Numbered from the stretch's first letter, positions 5,932 through 13,896 are shown. The stretch: DNA of 16,060 nt from DASSKA01 sp035765755 (GCA_035765755.1 DASTWW010000059.1:1-16060), one strand, 5' to 3'. The notes: generated from the letters alone by a model not told the origin. A program made the numbers and translations.

Positions 5932-7410
5932 GTGGGGTGGACCAGCTACGGACCGCGGCCGGCGGCGTACAAGTCGGTGCTCAGGGTCGAGGCGACGACC
6001 ACCGCCGGCCAGACCGGAGACGACCAGCTGCGGCTCTCCGACGTCGGCAAGCTCGCGCGCCGGGCCCGGCGCAAGGTGGTCGGTGCCGCGCGCGCCGACG
6101 ACCAGCCCGCCTTCGGGGCGATGCTGACCGAGCACCTCGGCGGCGGGGTCGAGGACCTCGACGTGGTCGAGGAGACGTGGCCGATGTACGACCAGGTCAA
6201 CGTGCAGGCCGGTCTCGACGCCTGGCTCGCCGAGCCGGGCCGGGAACACCGGCTGGTCGGGGTGGTGAACTTCCGGCACCGGGACTTCGACCTGTCCGAC
6301 CTGATGCGGAGCACACCGCCCGGCTTCGGGCCCGGTCCGGGGAACGTGTCCCGCGTGAACCAGGCCAGCGGCCCGGATGGGCAGGTGATCGCCTGCGTGC
6401 AGGCCGGGATGTACCTGGTCCGCGACGACGACGCCGCGCTCGCCATGCTGCTGCGCGGTCCGGACCCCGAGAGCGGGCGCGGCGCCGTACAGCTGCAGAT
6501 CGTCGCCGACCGGCCTGAAGCCGCGGCCCGCGCCGCCGATCAGATCCGCCAGCTCGGCCTGGTGCACAACGTCTACCGCGGGCAGATCGTGTCGTTCGGC
6601 GGCGACATGTTCGGGGAGCGGCGGGCCGCGCTGCACTTCCACCAGCGGCCGTCGATGACCGAGCGGGACCTGATCCTTCCCGAGCAGGTGCTGGCCACCA
6701 TCGACCGGCAGGTCGTCGGGGTGGCCGAGCACCGCGAGGTGCTGCTCGCCGCCCGCCAGCACCTCAAGCGCGGTCTGCTGCTGTACGGCCCGCCCGGCGT
6801 GGGCAAGACGCACACCGTGCGGTACCTCATGGGCCGGCTCACCGACACCACGATCGTGCTGCTGTCCGGGGACGCGCTCGGGCTGATCGGGCAGGCCTGC
6901 TCGGTCGCGCGCAGCCTGCAGCCGGCGATGATCGTGGTCGAGGACGTGGACCTGATCGCCGAGGACCGGGGCATGCACCCGGGGAGGCACCCACTGCTGT
7001 TCTCGCTGCTCAACGAGATGGACGGCCTCGCCGAGGAGGCCGACGTGGTGTTCCTGCTGACCACCAACCGCGCGGACCTGCTGGAGCCGGCGCTGGCTTC
7101 CCGGCCGGGACGGGTCGACCAGGCGGTCGAGCTGCTGCAGCCGGACGCCGAGGCGCGACGGCGGCTGTTCGCGCTCTACCGCGGCGAGCTGGTGGTCGAC
7201 GAGAGCCGGCTGGACTCGGTGATGGAGCGTACGGCGGGAGTGACGGCGTCGTTCCTCAAGGAGCTGCTGCGCAGGTCGGCCGTCCTGGCTGCCGCGGACG
7301 GCGCGCCGGAGCTCCGGGTGAGCGCGGACCATCTCGATGCCGCGCTCGACGAGCTGTTGGACACCCGCAACGCGATGACCCGGGTACTGCTGGGCGGCCA
7401 GGCCGACTGA
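5932..7410 (+). CDS. AAA+ ATPase with an unassigned N-terminal domain
   Basis: The 492-aa protein consists of about 255 residues that I do not recognise followed by one AAA module of the classical clade (FtsH/Cdc48/BCS1 relatives). Walker A is GPPGVGKT (286-293). Walker B is MIVVEDVDLI (333-342), with the ED order seen in BCS1-like ATPases rather than DE. Sensor 1 is TTNR (377-380), and the second region of homology ends in ASRPGR with arginine fingers at R391 and R394. A C-terminal helical lid follows. The N-terminal part is mixed alpha/beta, has no transmembrane segment or signal peptide and contains two Trp-rich stretches (ETWPMYDQ, DAWLAEPG). It probably selects a substrate or binding partner. 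No protease domain is fused. GTG 5932 is chosen for its GGAAGGGGG ribosome-binding site. The gene stands alone, ending three bases before the convergent ung stop. Confidence 0.88.
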   Translation: MGWTSYGPRPAAYKSVLRVEATTTAGQTGDDQLRLSDVGKLARRARRKVVGAARADDQPAFGAMLTEHLGGGVEDLDVVEETWPMYDQVNVQAGLDAWLAEPGREHRLVGVVNFRHRDFDLSDLMRSTPPGFGPGPGNVSRVNQASGPDGQVIACVQAGMYLVRDDDAALAMLLRGPDPESGRGAVQLQIVADRPEAAARAADQIRQLGLVHNVYRGQIVSFGGDMFGERRAALHFHQRPSMTERDLILPEQVLATIDRQVVGVAEHREVLLAARQHLKRGLLLYGPPGVGKTHTVRYLMGRLTDTTIVLLSGDALGLIGQACSVARSLQPAMIVVEDVDLIAEDRGMHPGRHPLLFSLLNEMDGLAEEADVVFLLTTNRADLLEPALASRPGRVDQAVELLQPDAEARRRLFALYRGELVVDESRLDSVMERTAGVTASFLKELLRRSAVLAAADGAPELRVSADHLDAALDELLDTRNAMTRVLLGGQAD

Positions 7411-7413
7411 CGA

Positions 7414-8118
7414 TCAGGGGAGTCGCCAGTCCACCGGGGTACCGCCCTGCCTCTCCAGCAGCTCGTTGACCCGGCTGAACGGCCTCGACCCGAAGAAGCC
7501 GCGGGACGCGCTCAACGGACTGGGGTGCGGCGACTCCACCCACGGGACGTCGCCGAGCAACGGCTTGAGGTTCTGCGCGTCCCGGCCCCAGAGGATCGCC
7601 GCTCTGGGTCCGCCGCGGCCGGCAAACGCGGTGATGGCCTGTTCGGTGACCCGCTCCCAGCCGCGGCCGCGGTGCGAGGCCGGCGAGCCCGGGGCGACGG
7701 TGAGCACCCTGTTCAGCAGCATCACGCCCTGCTCGAACCACGGGGTCAGGTCGCCGTTCGCCGGCGCCGGACAGCCGACGTCCTCGCACAGCTCCCGGTA
7801 GATGTTGACCAGGCTCTTCGGCAGCGGGCGCACGTCCGGTGCGACGGAGAAGCTCAGCCCGACCGGGTGTCCCGGGGTCGGGTACGGGTCCTGGCCCACG
7901 ATGAGCACCCTGACGTCCTCGAGAGGACGGCTGAATGCGCGGAGGATGTGGTCGCCGTGGGGCAGGTAGCGCCGGCCCGCGGCCAGCTCCTCGCGCAGGA
8001 ACCGGCCCATCGCGGCGATCGTGTCGTCGACCGGGGCGAGCGCCGCGGCCCAGTCCGGGGCCACCAGGCCGCGCTCCACGAGTCCACCCAGCGCGCTCGA
8101 GCGGGATGCGGTGTCCAC
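7414..8118 (-). CDS. ung: Uracil-DNA glycosylase, family 1
   Basis: The 234-aa enzyme removes uracil from DNA at the start of base-excision repair. The water-activating loop GQDPYPTPGH is intact (catalytic Asp77), as are the SLVNIYRE region, the uracil-binding LLNRVLTV segment and the minor-groove loop HPSPLSASRGF with His198. The order and spacing match my memory of actinobacterial Ung proteins (about 227 aa). The frame is open up to GTG 8166, but the stretch TAGGGT (8126-8131) is a good -10 box, so I place the start at GTG 8118, seven bases beyond it, as a leaderless message. GTG 8127 is the alternative. The gene converges with the AAA+ gene and diverges from the HIT gene. Confidence 0.96.
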   Translation of the reverse strand: MDTASRSSALGGLVERGLVAPDWAAALAPVDDTIAAMGRFLREELAAGRRYLPHGDHILRAFSRPLEDVRVLIVGQDPYPTPGHPVGLSFSVAPDVRPLPKSLVNIYRELCEDVGCPAPANGDLTPWFEQGVMLLNRVLTVAPGSPASHRGRGWERVTEQAITAFAGRGGPRAAILWGRDAQNLKPLLGDVPWVESPHPSPLSASRGFFGSRPFSRVNELLERQGGTPVDWRLP

Positions 8119-8125
8119 GGCGGCC

Positions 8126-8131
8126 ACCCTA
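8126..8131 (-). promoter_or_regulatory. -10 box of ung
   Basis: TAGGGT on the minus strand ends seven bases before GTG 8118. No clear -35 was seen. The spacing is the same as at the divergent HIT gene and at otsA. Confidence 0.5.
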
Positions 8132-8154
8132 GAGGACCGGCCCCGCCCGGCGTA

Positions 8155-8171
8155 CCCCCGTGTCACGGGGG
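8155..8171. promoter_or_regulatory. 17-bp palindrome between ung and the HIT gene
   Basis: CCCCCGTG and CACGGGGG form perfect 8-bp arms around a single T (8163). The palindrome lies between the divergent -10 boxes of ung and the HIT gene, ending two bases before the latter, where a bound protein would cover the HIT promoter spacer. A one-base loop makes an RNA hairpin unlikely, so an operator is the better explanation. The binding protein is unknown. Confidence 0.55.
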
Positions 8172-8173
8172 CC

Positions 8174-8179
8174 TAGAGT
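8174..8179 (+). promoter_or_regulatory. -10 box of the HIT-family gene
   Basis: TAGAGT ends seven bases before GTG 8187, a leaderless geometry. The upstream region is very GC-rich and lacks a -35 match. Confidence 0.5.
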
Positions 8180-8186
8180 GCCGGAC

Positions 8187-8582
8187 GTGAACGACCTCGT
8201 GCCCGGTTGCTACATCTGCGACCAGCAGGCGGCGGACCTGCGGCCTCCGCGCGAGGACGTGGTGCACACCGACCACTGGCGGGTCGTGCACGCGTTCAAC
8301 AGCACGCTTCCCGGGTGGCTGGTGCTGCTGCCCACCCGGCACATCGCCTCGTTCACGGACCTGACGCCGGAGGCGGCCGACGAGCTCGGCGGGCTGGTAC
8401 GCCGGCTCGGCATCGCCCTGGAGGCGGTCACCGGATGCATGAAGACCTACCTCATGCAGTTCTCCGAGGCCGAGGGGTTCGCGCACCTGCACCTGCACCT
8501 GGTGCCGAGGATGCCGGACCACCCCGCTGACCTGCCGCACCGGCCTCGCGCGTCGTACGCGCTCGGAGGTCAGCGGGGGTAG
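8187..8582 (+). CDS. HIT-family (histidine triad) protein
   Basis: The 131-aa protein carries the HIT active-site motif H-x-H-x-H as FAHLHLHLVPR (H100, H102, H104), where the middle or last His forms the nucleotidyl intermediate. An N-terminal C8-x2-C11 pair (GCYICDQQ) recalls the metal-binding ends of some HIT proteins. Members hydrolyse or transfer nucleoside-phosphate groups (Hint, Fhit, GalT branches); the substrate here cannot be read from sequence. Upstream in-frame GTG 8160 exists, but GTG 8187 fits the TAGAGT box seven bases upstream. The last 13 bases overlap the 3' end of the convergent fetB-like gene. Confidence 0.88.
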   Translation: MNDLVPGCYICDQQAADLRPPREDVVHTDHWRVVHAFNSTLPGWLVLLPTRHIASFTDLTPEAADELGGLVRRLGIALEAVTGCMKTYLMQFSEAEGFAHLHLHLVPRMPDHPADLPHRPRASYALGGQRG

Positions 8583-9349
8583 GCGCCGACGAGGTCCTGG
8601 CGTACGACGCGGGCGGCGGCGATCAACCGGAGCAGCACGGCAGCGGTGATCGCCTGACCGGCCATCAGCCCGATCAGCACCAGCACCTGGGCGGACCCGG
8701 CCTGCAACGGGGTGCCGCCGCCGAGCAGCACACCGATGAACGCGCCCGGCAGGGTGACCAGCCCGACGGTCCGGGTCTGGTCGAGGCCGGGGGTGAGCGC
8801 CTCCTTGGCGGTCGGCTGGATCACCTCGTAGGCCGCGTCCGCGCTGAGCAGCCCGAGGGCGAGCGCGGCTTCGTACGATCCGAAGTTCGCGGTGATCTCG
8901 TCGTAAGCCCGCCGCCCGGTCAGCGTGGCCGCCACCATGGTGTTCCCGATGACGATGCCCGCGATCGGCACGATGCCGGCGCCGTTGAACGGGATCACGC
9001 CGGAGCCGAGGATCAGGACGAGGACGGGTACGGCGCCCGACGCGATAGCCAGCCCCACCCACGGAACCTGCGCCAGGGGGACGCGGATCCGGCGCGCCGA
9101 CGTGCCGGTGGCCACCACGAACATCAGCAGCGCGAACGCCATCGACCACCACACCGAGCCGAGCGCGGCGGCGATCACCAGCGACACGGCCGCCAGCTGC
9201 ACGCAGGCACGCACGAAGGCGGTGAGGTGGTTGCGGGCGACGCCGAGCCTTCCCACGTACGACGCGGCGACGGCCACGCCGAGCAGCACCACGAGGACGA
9301 CGGCCAGCCGCCAGTCCGGCGACGGGGCGATCGTGGTCGCCGAGGTCAT
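8570..9349 (-). CDS. fetB: FetB-like (UPF0014) ABC transporter permease
   Basis: The 259-aa membrane protein has about seven hydrophobic segments (roughly residues 14-30, 43-62, 67-80, 97-115, 123-142, 195-212, 218-240). Family signatures include IVPIAGIVIGNTMVAATLTGRR (126-147) and LPGAFIGVLLGGGTPLQAGSAQ (200-221), both typical of the UPF0014/FetB family. In E. coli FetA (ATPase) and FetB export iron and help resist oxidative stress. No ATPase gene is adjacent: otsA is upstream and the HIT gene is convergent. ATG 9349 follows otsA by 14 bases; a TAGTCT box (9356-9361) six bases before the ATG could give a separate leaderless message. Confidence 0.9.
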   Translation of the reverse strand: MTSATTIAPSPDWRLAVVLVVLLGVAVAASYVGRLGVARNHLTAFVRACVQLAAVSLVIAAALGSVWWSMAFALLMFVVATGTSARRIRVPLAQVPWVGLAIASGAVPVLVLILGSGVIPFNGAGIVPIAGIVIGNTMVAATLTGRRAYDEITANFGSYEAALALGLLSADAAYEVIQPTAKEALTPGLDQTRTVGLVTLPGAFIGVLLGGGTPLQAGSAQVLVLIGLMAGQAITAAVLLRLIAAARVVRQDLVGAYPR

Positions 9350-9355
9350 GGCCGA

Positions 9356-9361
9356 AGACTA
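9356..9361 (-). promoter_or_regulatory. Possible -10 box between otsA and fetB
   Basis: TAGTCT on the minus strand lies six bases before the fetB ATG in the 14-bp gap after otsA. No -35 is recognisable in the end of otsA, so cotranscription with otsA is equally possible. Confidence 0.35.
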
Positions 9362-9363
9362 GT

Positions 9364-10815
<1,452 letters not shown>

Positions 10816-10822
10816 ACCTCAG

Positions 10823-10828
10823 ACCCTA
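10823..10828 (-). promoter_or_regulatory. -10 box of otsA
   Basis: TAGGGT on the minus strand ends seven bases before GTG 10815 in the 33-bp gap after the oxidoreductase gene. The matching -35 would lie in the end of that gene and is not obvious. Confidence 0.5.
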
Positions 10829-10848
10829 ATAGGGGACGTGAAACCGGC

Positions 10849-11901
10849 TCATTCGCCGGGGTATCGGACCCCGACGTCCGCACGGATCCGGTCCATCAGC
10901 CGCATCAGCGCCAGGGTCTCCTCGTGCGGCACCAGCGGGCTCTCGGTCTCGCCCGCCCGCAGGCAGCGGATCACCTCCAGCGCCTCGTTCGCCAGGCCGG
11001 TGCCGATCACCTCCTCCTCGATCGCCTCGGTGTGCCCGTCGCTGGTCCAGGTGGCGGTGGTCGGCTCGTGGAACGCCGCGGGGATGTCGAACCGGCCCAC
11101 CTCGGTGGCGACCGACGCGGTGCGCGGTGACCAGGCGGTCATCGTCGCGCTCAGCGAGGCCACCGCGCCGGTCCGGTAGGCCAGGCTGAGCGCGATGTTG
11201 AGGTCCACGCCCTGCTCGGACAGGGACGCGGCGGCGGCCACGCTGTCCGGGTCGCCGAGGAACAGGTAGGCGAACGTCAGCGGGTAGATGCCGACGTCGA
11301 GAAGCGCGCCGCCGCCGAGCCCGGGGGCCAGCAGCCGGTCGGTGGTCGGTGTGTCCACGACGAAACCGAGGTCGGCGCGGACCTGCTGGACGGTGCCGAG
11401 CTCGCCGGTCGCGAGCAGCTCCTGCAGCCGCCGGATCAGCGGGTTGCAGCGCATCCACATGGCCTCCATGAAGAACAGCCGGCGGGCCCGGGCCTCGGCG
11501 ACCAGGTGCTCGGCCTGTCCGGCGTTGATGGTCAGCGCCTTCTCGCAGAGCACCGGCTTGCCGGCCTCGAAGGCGAGCATCACGTGCTCGTGGTGCAGCG
11601 CGTGCGGAGATGCGACGTACACCACGTCGACGGCGGGATCCTCGACGAGCTGCTGGTAGGACCCGTAGGCCGCCGGCGCGCCGTACTCCTTGGCGAAGGC
11701 CTGCGCGGACTCCAGCCTGCGCGCCCCGACGGCCGAGACCCGGGCGTCCGGGAGCAGTGCGAGGTTCTGGGCGAACGCGTTCGCGATCTTGCCGGTGGTC
11801 AGGATGCCCCAGCCGACCGGCCGGTCCGCCGGCAGCGGCTCGGCGCGGGCCGGGCCCGGGGTCGGCTCGAGCGGGGTCAGCGACGTGGGCAGCGCGGTCA
11901 T
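10849..11901 (-). CDS. Gfo/Idh/MocA-family NAD(P)-dependent oxidoreductase
   Basis: The 350-aa protein has an N-terminal Rossmann domain (GWGILTTGKIANAFAQNL, 30-47; VSAVGARRLESAQAFAKEYG, 55-74) and the C-terminal substrate domain of the family. The cofactor/catalytic lysine is in VLCEKALTINAGQA (K121; EKP is more usual than EKA). The helix with the active-site pair is GGALLDVGIYPLTF (D202, Y206). It belongs near the trans-1,2-dihydrodiol dehydrogenase-like branch; the substrate, probably a sugar or cyclitol, is not determinable. ATG 11901 gives an N-terminus with 28 low-complexity residues before the Rossmann fold; ATG 11934 would add 11 more. The gene is divergent from DUF3263 across the TGTGA sites and 33 bases upstream of otsA on the same strand. 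Confidence 0.9.
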   Translation of the reverse strand: MTALPTSLTPLEPTPGPARAEPLPADRPVGWGILTTGKIANAFAQNLALLPDARVSAVGARRLESAQAFAKEYGAPAAYGSYQQLVEDPAVDVVYVASPHALHHEHVMLAFEAGKPVLCEKALTINAGQAEHLVAEARARRLFFMEAMWMRCNPLIRRLQELLATGELGTVQQVRADLGFVVDTPTTDRLLAPGLGGGALLDVGIYPLTFAYLFLGDPDSVAAAASLSEQGVDLNIALSLAYRTGAVASLSATMTAWSPRTASVATEVGRFDIPAAFHEPTTATWTSDGHTEAIEEEVIGTGLANEALEVIRCLRAGETESPLVPHEETLALMRLMDRIRADVGVRYPGE

Positions 11902-11909
11902 CTGGTTAT

Positions 11910-11956
11910 TGTGAAACTTCTGGCCGACCCGCATGTGAAATCACATTGCTGTGATT
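11910..11956. promoter_or_regulatory. Cluster of TGTGA half-sites in the divergent region
   Basis: Four copies of one pentamer fall within 45 bp: TGTGA at 11910, 11934 and 11950, and TCACA at 11941. They build two overlapping dyads, ATGTGA-AA-TCACAT (11933-11946) and AATCACA-TTGC-TGTGATT (11939-11956, perfect 7-bp arms). The spacings (2 and 4) do not match the 6-bp gap of a CRP/GlxR site. The left copy covers a possible -10 box (CACAAT, 11908-11913, minus strand) of the oxidoreductase gene; the right copies occupy the -35 region of the DUF3263 promoter. Confidence 0.65.
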
Positions 11957-11964
11957 ACCTCCCC

Positions 11965-11970
11965 TATGAT
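11965..11970 (+). promoter_or_regulatory. -10 box of the DUF3263-LytR_C operon
   Basis: TATGAT is a near-consensus actinobacterial -10 box. It predicts a leader of about 34 bases before the ATG at 12011. The -35 position (about 11941-11947) falls inside the TGTGA/TCACA cluster and does not match TTGACA, which fits an activator-dependent promoter. Confidence 0.6.
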
Positions 11971-12010
11971 GGGGCAGACCGCTCGACCGCCAGCCCCCAG
12001 GAGCCGACTG

Positions 12011-12325
12011 ATGGACGCCGCCAACGCCCTGAACGCTCAGCCCGCCGACCGGTCCCAGGACCAGGGCCCGGCGGAACGCCTGTCCGAGCGCGACCGCGAC
12101 ATCCTCGCGTTCGAGCGGCAGTGGTGGAAGTACGCCGGCGCGAAGGAGCAGGCGGTCCGCGACAAGTTCGACATGTCCTCGACCCGGTACTACCAGGTGC
12201 TCAACGCGCTCATCGACCGTCCGGAGGCGCTGGCGTTCGACCCGCTGCTGGTCCGCCGGCTGCGTCGGCTGCGCGCCGCCCGGCAGCGCGCCCGCTCGGC
12301 TCGCCGTCTCGGCTTCGAGGTCTAG
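12011..12325 (+). CDS. DUF3263 domain protein
   Basis: The 104-aa protein is a small, basic, helical protein. The conserved core RLSERDRDILAFERQWWKYA (23-42) is followed by KEQAVRDKFDMSSTRYYQVLNALID (45-69), which reads like a helix-turn-helix, and by an Arg-rich C-terminus. DUF3263 proteins are an actinobacterial family of unknown role; the arrangement with a LytR_C gene directly downstream is like Rv0430-Rv0431 of Mycobacterium tuberculosis. A DNA-binding role is plausible. ATG 12011 is chosen over upstream GTG/ATG codons because AGGAG (11999-12003) lies seven bases before it and the promoter -10 is at 11965-11970. The stop TAG directly abuts the next start GTG. Confidence 0.88.
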   Translation: MDAANALNAQPADRSQDQGPAERLSERDRDILAFERQWWKYAGAKEQAVRDKFDMSSTRYYQVLNALIDRPEALAFDPLLVRRLRRLRAARQRARSARRLGFEV

Positions 12326-12853
12326 GTGAGCCGTTCTCGGCGGCGGTACGACGAGCGGGGGATCGCGCTGCCCACGCTGGCCGCCCTCGGCAGCGCGGCG
12401 GCCGTGCTGGTGGCCGGCGGCGCCTTCGTGGCCACCGCCGGAGGTGCCCCCGCCGCCCGTCCCGAAGCCGCCCCTGCGTCCACCCCGACCCGGCACGCCA
12501 CGGTCTCGCCCCCGCCGGCACCCGCCACGGTGGCGCCCAAGCCGGTGCTGAAGAAGAAGCACCGCACCCCTGACGTGCGCCGCGGGCACACCTACGTCGA
12601 GGTGTACAACAACTCCGGCATCACCGGGCTGGCCGGCAGCACCGCCAAGAAGATCGCGGACGCCGGCTGGCAAGTGGTCGGCTCGGACAACTGGTACGGC
12701 ACCATCCCGGCGAGCACCATCTACTACCCGTCTCGTCTGCATGCCGAGGCGAAGCTGCTCGCCAGGGACCTCGGCATCCACCGGCTGCACCCGGCGATCT
12801 CGCCGATGAAGTTCGACCGGCTCACCGTCATCCTCACCTCCGACTACTCCTGA
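12326..12853 (+). CDS. LytR_C-domain membrane-anchored protein (VirR-like)
   Basis: The 175-aa protein has a basic N-terminus, one transmembrane segment (about residues 14-38), an Ala/Pro/Thr-rich extracytoplasmic linker (39-85) and a C-terminal LytR_C domain (89-172, beginning TYVEVYNNSGITGLAGSTAKK). This is the architecture of M. tuberculosis VirR (Rv0431), an envelope protein linked to vesicle release and cell-wall integrity. It lacks the LytR/CpsA/Psr catalytic domain, so it is not a peptidoglycan-polymer ligase itself. The GTG start abuts the DUF3263 stop (TAGGTG), indicating coupled translation. A hairpin-forming repeat follows the stop codon by a base. Confidence 0.88.
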   Translation: MSRSRRRYDERGIALPTLAALGSAAAVLVAGGAFVATAGGAPAARPEAAPASTPTRHATVSPPPAPATVAPKPVLKKKHRTPDVRRGHTYVEVYNNSGITGLAGSTAKKIADAGWQVVGSDNWYGTIPASTIYYPSRLHAEAKLLARDLGIHRLHPAISPMKFDRLTVILTSDYS

Positions 12854-12854
12854 C

Positions 12855-12899
12855 GCGGTGGGTGAGGAGCGAGCCAAGCGAACGTCTCGTAACCACCGC
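12855..12899. repeat. Imperfect inverted repeat after the LytR_C gene
   Basis: GCGGTGG (12855-12861) pairs perfectly with CCACCGC (12893-12899), enclosing GTGAGGAGCGAGC...CGTCTCGTAA with partial further pairing. The GGTGAGGAGCGAGC...CGTCTCG...CCACC pattern resembles a dispersed intergenic palindromic repeat that I associate with Nocardioides genomes. It could act as a terminator for the operon. Confidence 0.6.
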
Positions 12900-12954
12900 C
12901 TCCGCACGCCGGCGTCGACGGCCCGCGCGCACGGGCACGTGGTTGGGTGAGGGC

Positions 12955-13836
12955 ATGGAGCTCAGTCCCCGCGCCCGGGAGAGGTACGACGCGGTGGTGG
13001 CAGCCGCGGGCCGCGTGGTGGTCGGCCTGGACTACGACGGCACGCTGTCCCCGATCGTGGCCGACCCGGCGGCCGCGGCGATCCACCCGGACGGGCCGGA
13101 CGTGCTCGTCGCGCTCGCCGCGCAGGTGCGCGCCGTGGTCGTGGTCACCGGCCGGCCGGCCGCGCAGGCGGTCTCGCTCGGCGGTCTCTCCGGGGTCGCG
13201 GACCGGCTGCCCTCCGGCGCGCTGCTGATGGTGCTCGGCCAGTACGGTCACGAGCGCTGGGACTCCGACTCCCGCACGGTCACCTCCCCGCCGCCGCCCG
13301 GGGGGCTGACCGAGCTCGCTGCCGAGCTGCCCGCCCTGCTGGCCGCCCACGAGGCCGGCGACGCCTTTGTCGAGGACAAGGGGCTCGCCCTCGCCGTACA
13401 CACCCGGCGGCTGCCGGATGCCCAGGCGGCCTTCGACCGGCTGCGGCCGGTGCTCACCGAGGCCGCCGAGCGGCACGGACTGCACCTGGAGCCGGGGCGG
13501 ATGGTCCTCGAGCTGCGCGCGCCCGGCATGCACAAGGGGGACGCGGTGCGCGCCATCGCCGCCGAGCTGGACGCCGGTGCGCTGGTGTTCGCCGGGGACG
13601 ACCTCGGCGACGTCGAGGCGTTCCGCGCGGTGGCCGACCTCCGCGACGGCGGCCTGGCGGATCATGGCGGGGAGGGGCTGCCGGGGCTGCTCGGGGAGGG
13701 GGTGCCGGGGCTACTGGTGTGCTCGGGATCGGGGGAGCAGACCGCGCTGGTGCAGCTCGCCGATGTCGTGGTCGACGGGCCGGCCGGCGTACTCGCCCTG
13801 CTCCGCCAGCTCACCGCCGACCTCTCCTCCGGTTGA
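12955..13836 (+). CDS. otsB: Trehalose-6-phosphate phosphatase (HAD superfamily)
   Basis: The 293-aa enzyme removes phosphate from trehalose-6-phosphate, the second step after OtsA. HAD motif I is VGLDYDGTLSPIV (nucleophile D26, acid/base D28), motif II is VTGRPA (T65), the lysine is K194 in GMHKGDAVRA, and motif III is FAGDDLGDVEAF (D215, D216, D219). The C-terminal VVDGPAGVLALL is typical. Residues 238-253 contain two copies of GEG(L/V)PGLL coded by a 24-bp tandem duplication not expected in the family. ATG 12955 is chosen because sequence similarity begins there, and TTGGGT (12943-12948) lies six bases upstream as a possible leaderless -10; the frame is open to 12862. The first unit of the 22-bp repeat begins at the stop codon. 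Confidence 0.95.
   Translation: MELSPRARERYDAVVAAAGRVVVGLDYDGTLSPIVADPAAAAIHPDGPDVLVALAAQVRAVVVVTGRPAAQAVSLGGLSGVADRLPSGALLMVLGQYGHERWDSDSRTVTSPPPPGGLTELAAELPALLAAHEAGDAFVEDKGLALAVHTRRLPDAQAAFDRLRPVLTEAAERHGLHLEPGRMVLELRAPGMHKGDAVRAIAAELDAGALVFAGDDLGDVEAFRAVADLRDGGLADHGGEGLPGLLGEGVPGLLVCSGSGEQTALVQLADVVVDGPAGVLALLRQLTADLSSG
13669..13716 (+). repeat. 24-bp in-frame tandem duplication inside otsB
   Basis: Bases 13669-13692 and 13693-13716 match at 21 of 24 positions and translate to GEGLPGLL and GEGVPGLL. It lies just before the conserved LVCSGS segment, in a surface loop region by inference, and adds eight residues without breaking the frame. Confidence 0.85.
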
Positions 13837-13896
13837 CTGGTCACTCGCGCTGGGTTGAGTGGTCAGGCGCGCGGTGTTGAGTCGGCACTCGTGCTT
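13831..13896 (+). repeat. Three degenerate 22-bp tandem repeats
   Basis: Units begin at 13831, 13853 and 13875 with exact 22-bp period. All three share TTGA(C/G)T followed by G(T/G)CA and end near CGYGC; units 1 and 2 agree at 18 of 22 positions, units 1 and 3 at 16. Units 1 and 3 hold a partial dyad (for example GAGT-cggc-ACTC in unit 3). The first unit includes the otsB stop codon. The sequence resembles a GAGTGACCACTCAAC-type intergenic repeat that I recall from Nocardioides relatives, which I could not check. Confidence 0.75.

Noticed and set aside
5758..7332. A 524-codon minus-strand frame across the AAA+ gene.
   Set aside because: It is the complement of a gene with intact Walker A, Walker B and sensor motifs, and its composition is that of a shadow frame.
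11933..11954. TGTGA...TCACA as a standard CRP/GlxR site.
   Set aside because: The half-sites are separated by 2 and 4 bases rather than 6, so an ordinary CRP dimer should not fit; recorded instead as an unassigned operator.
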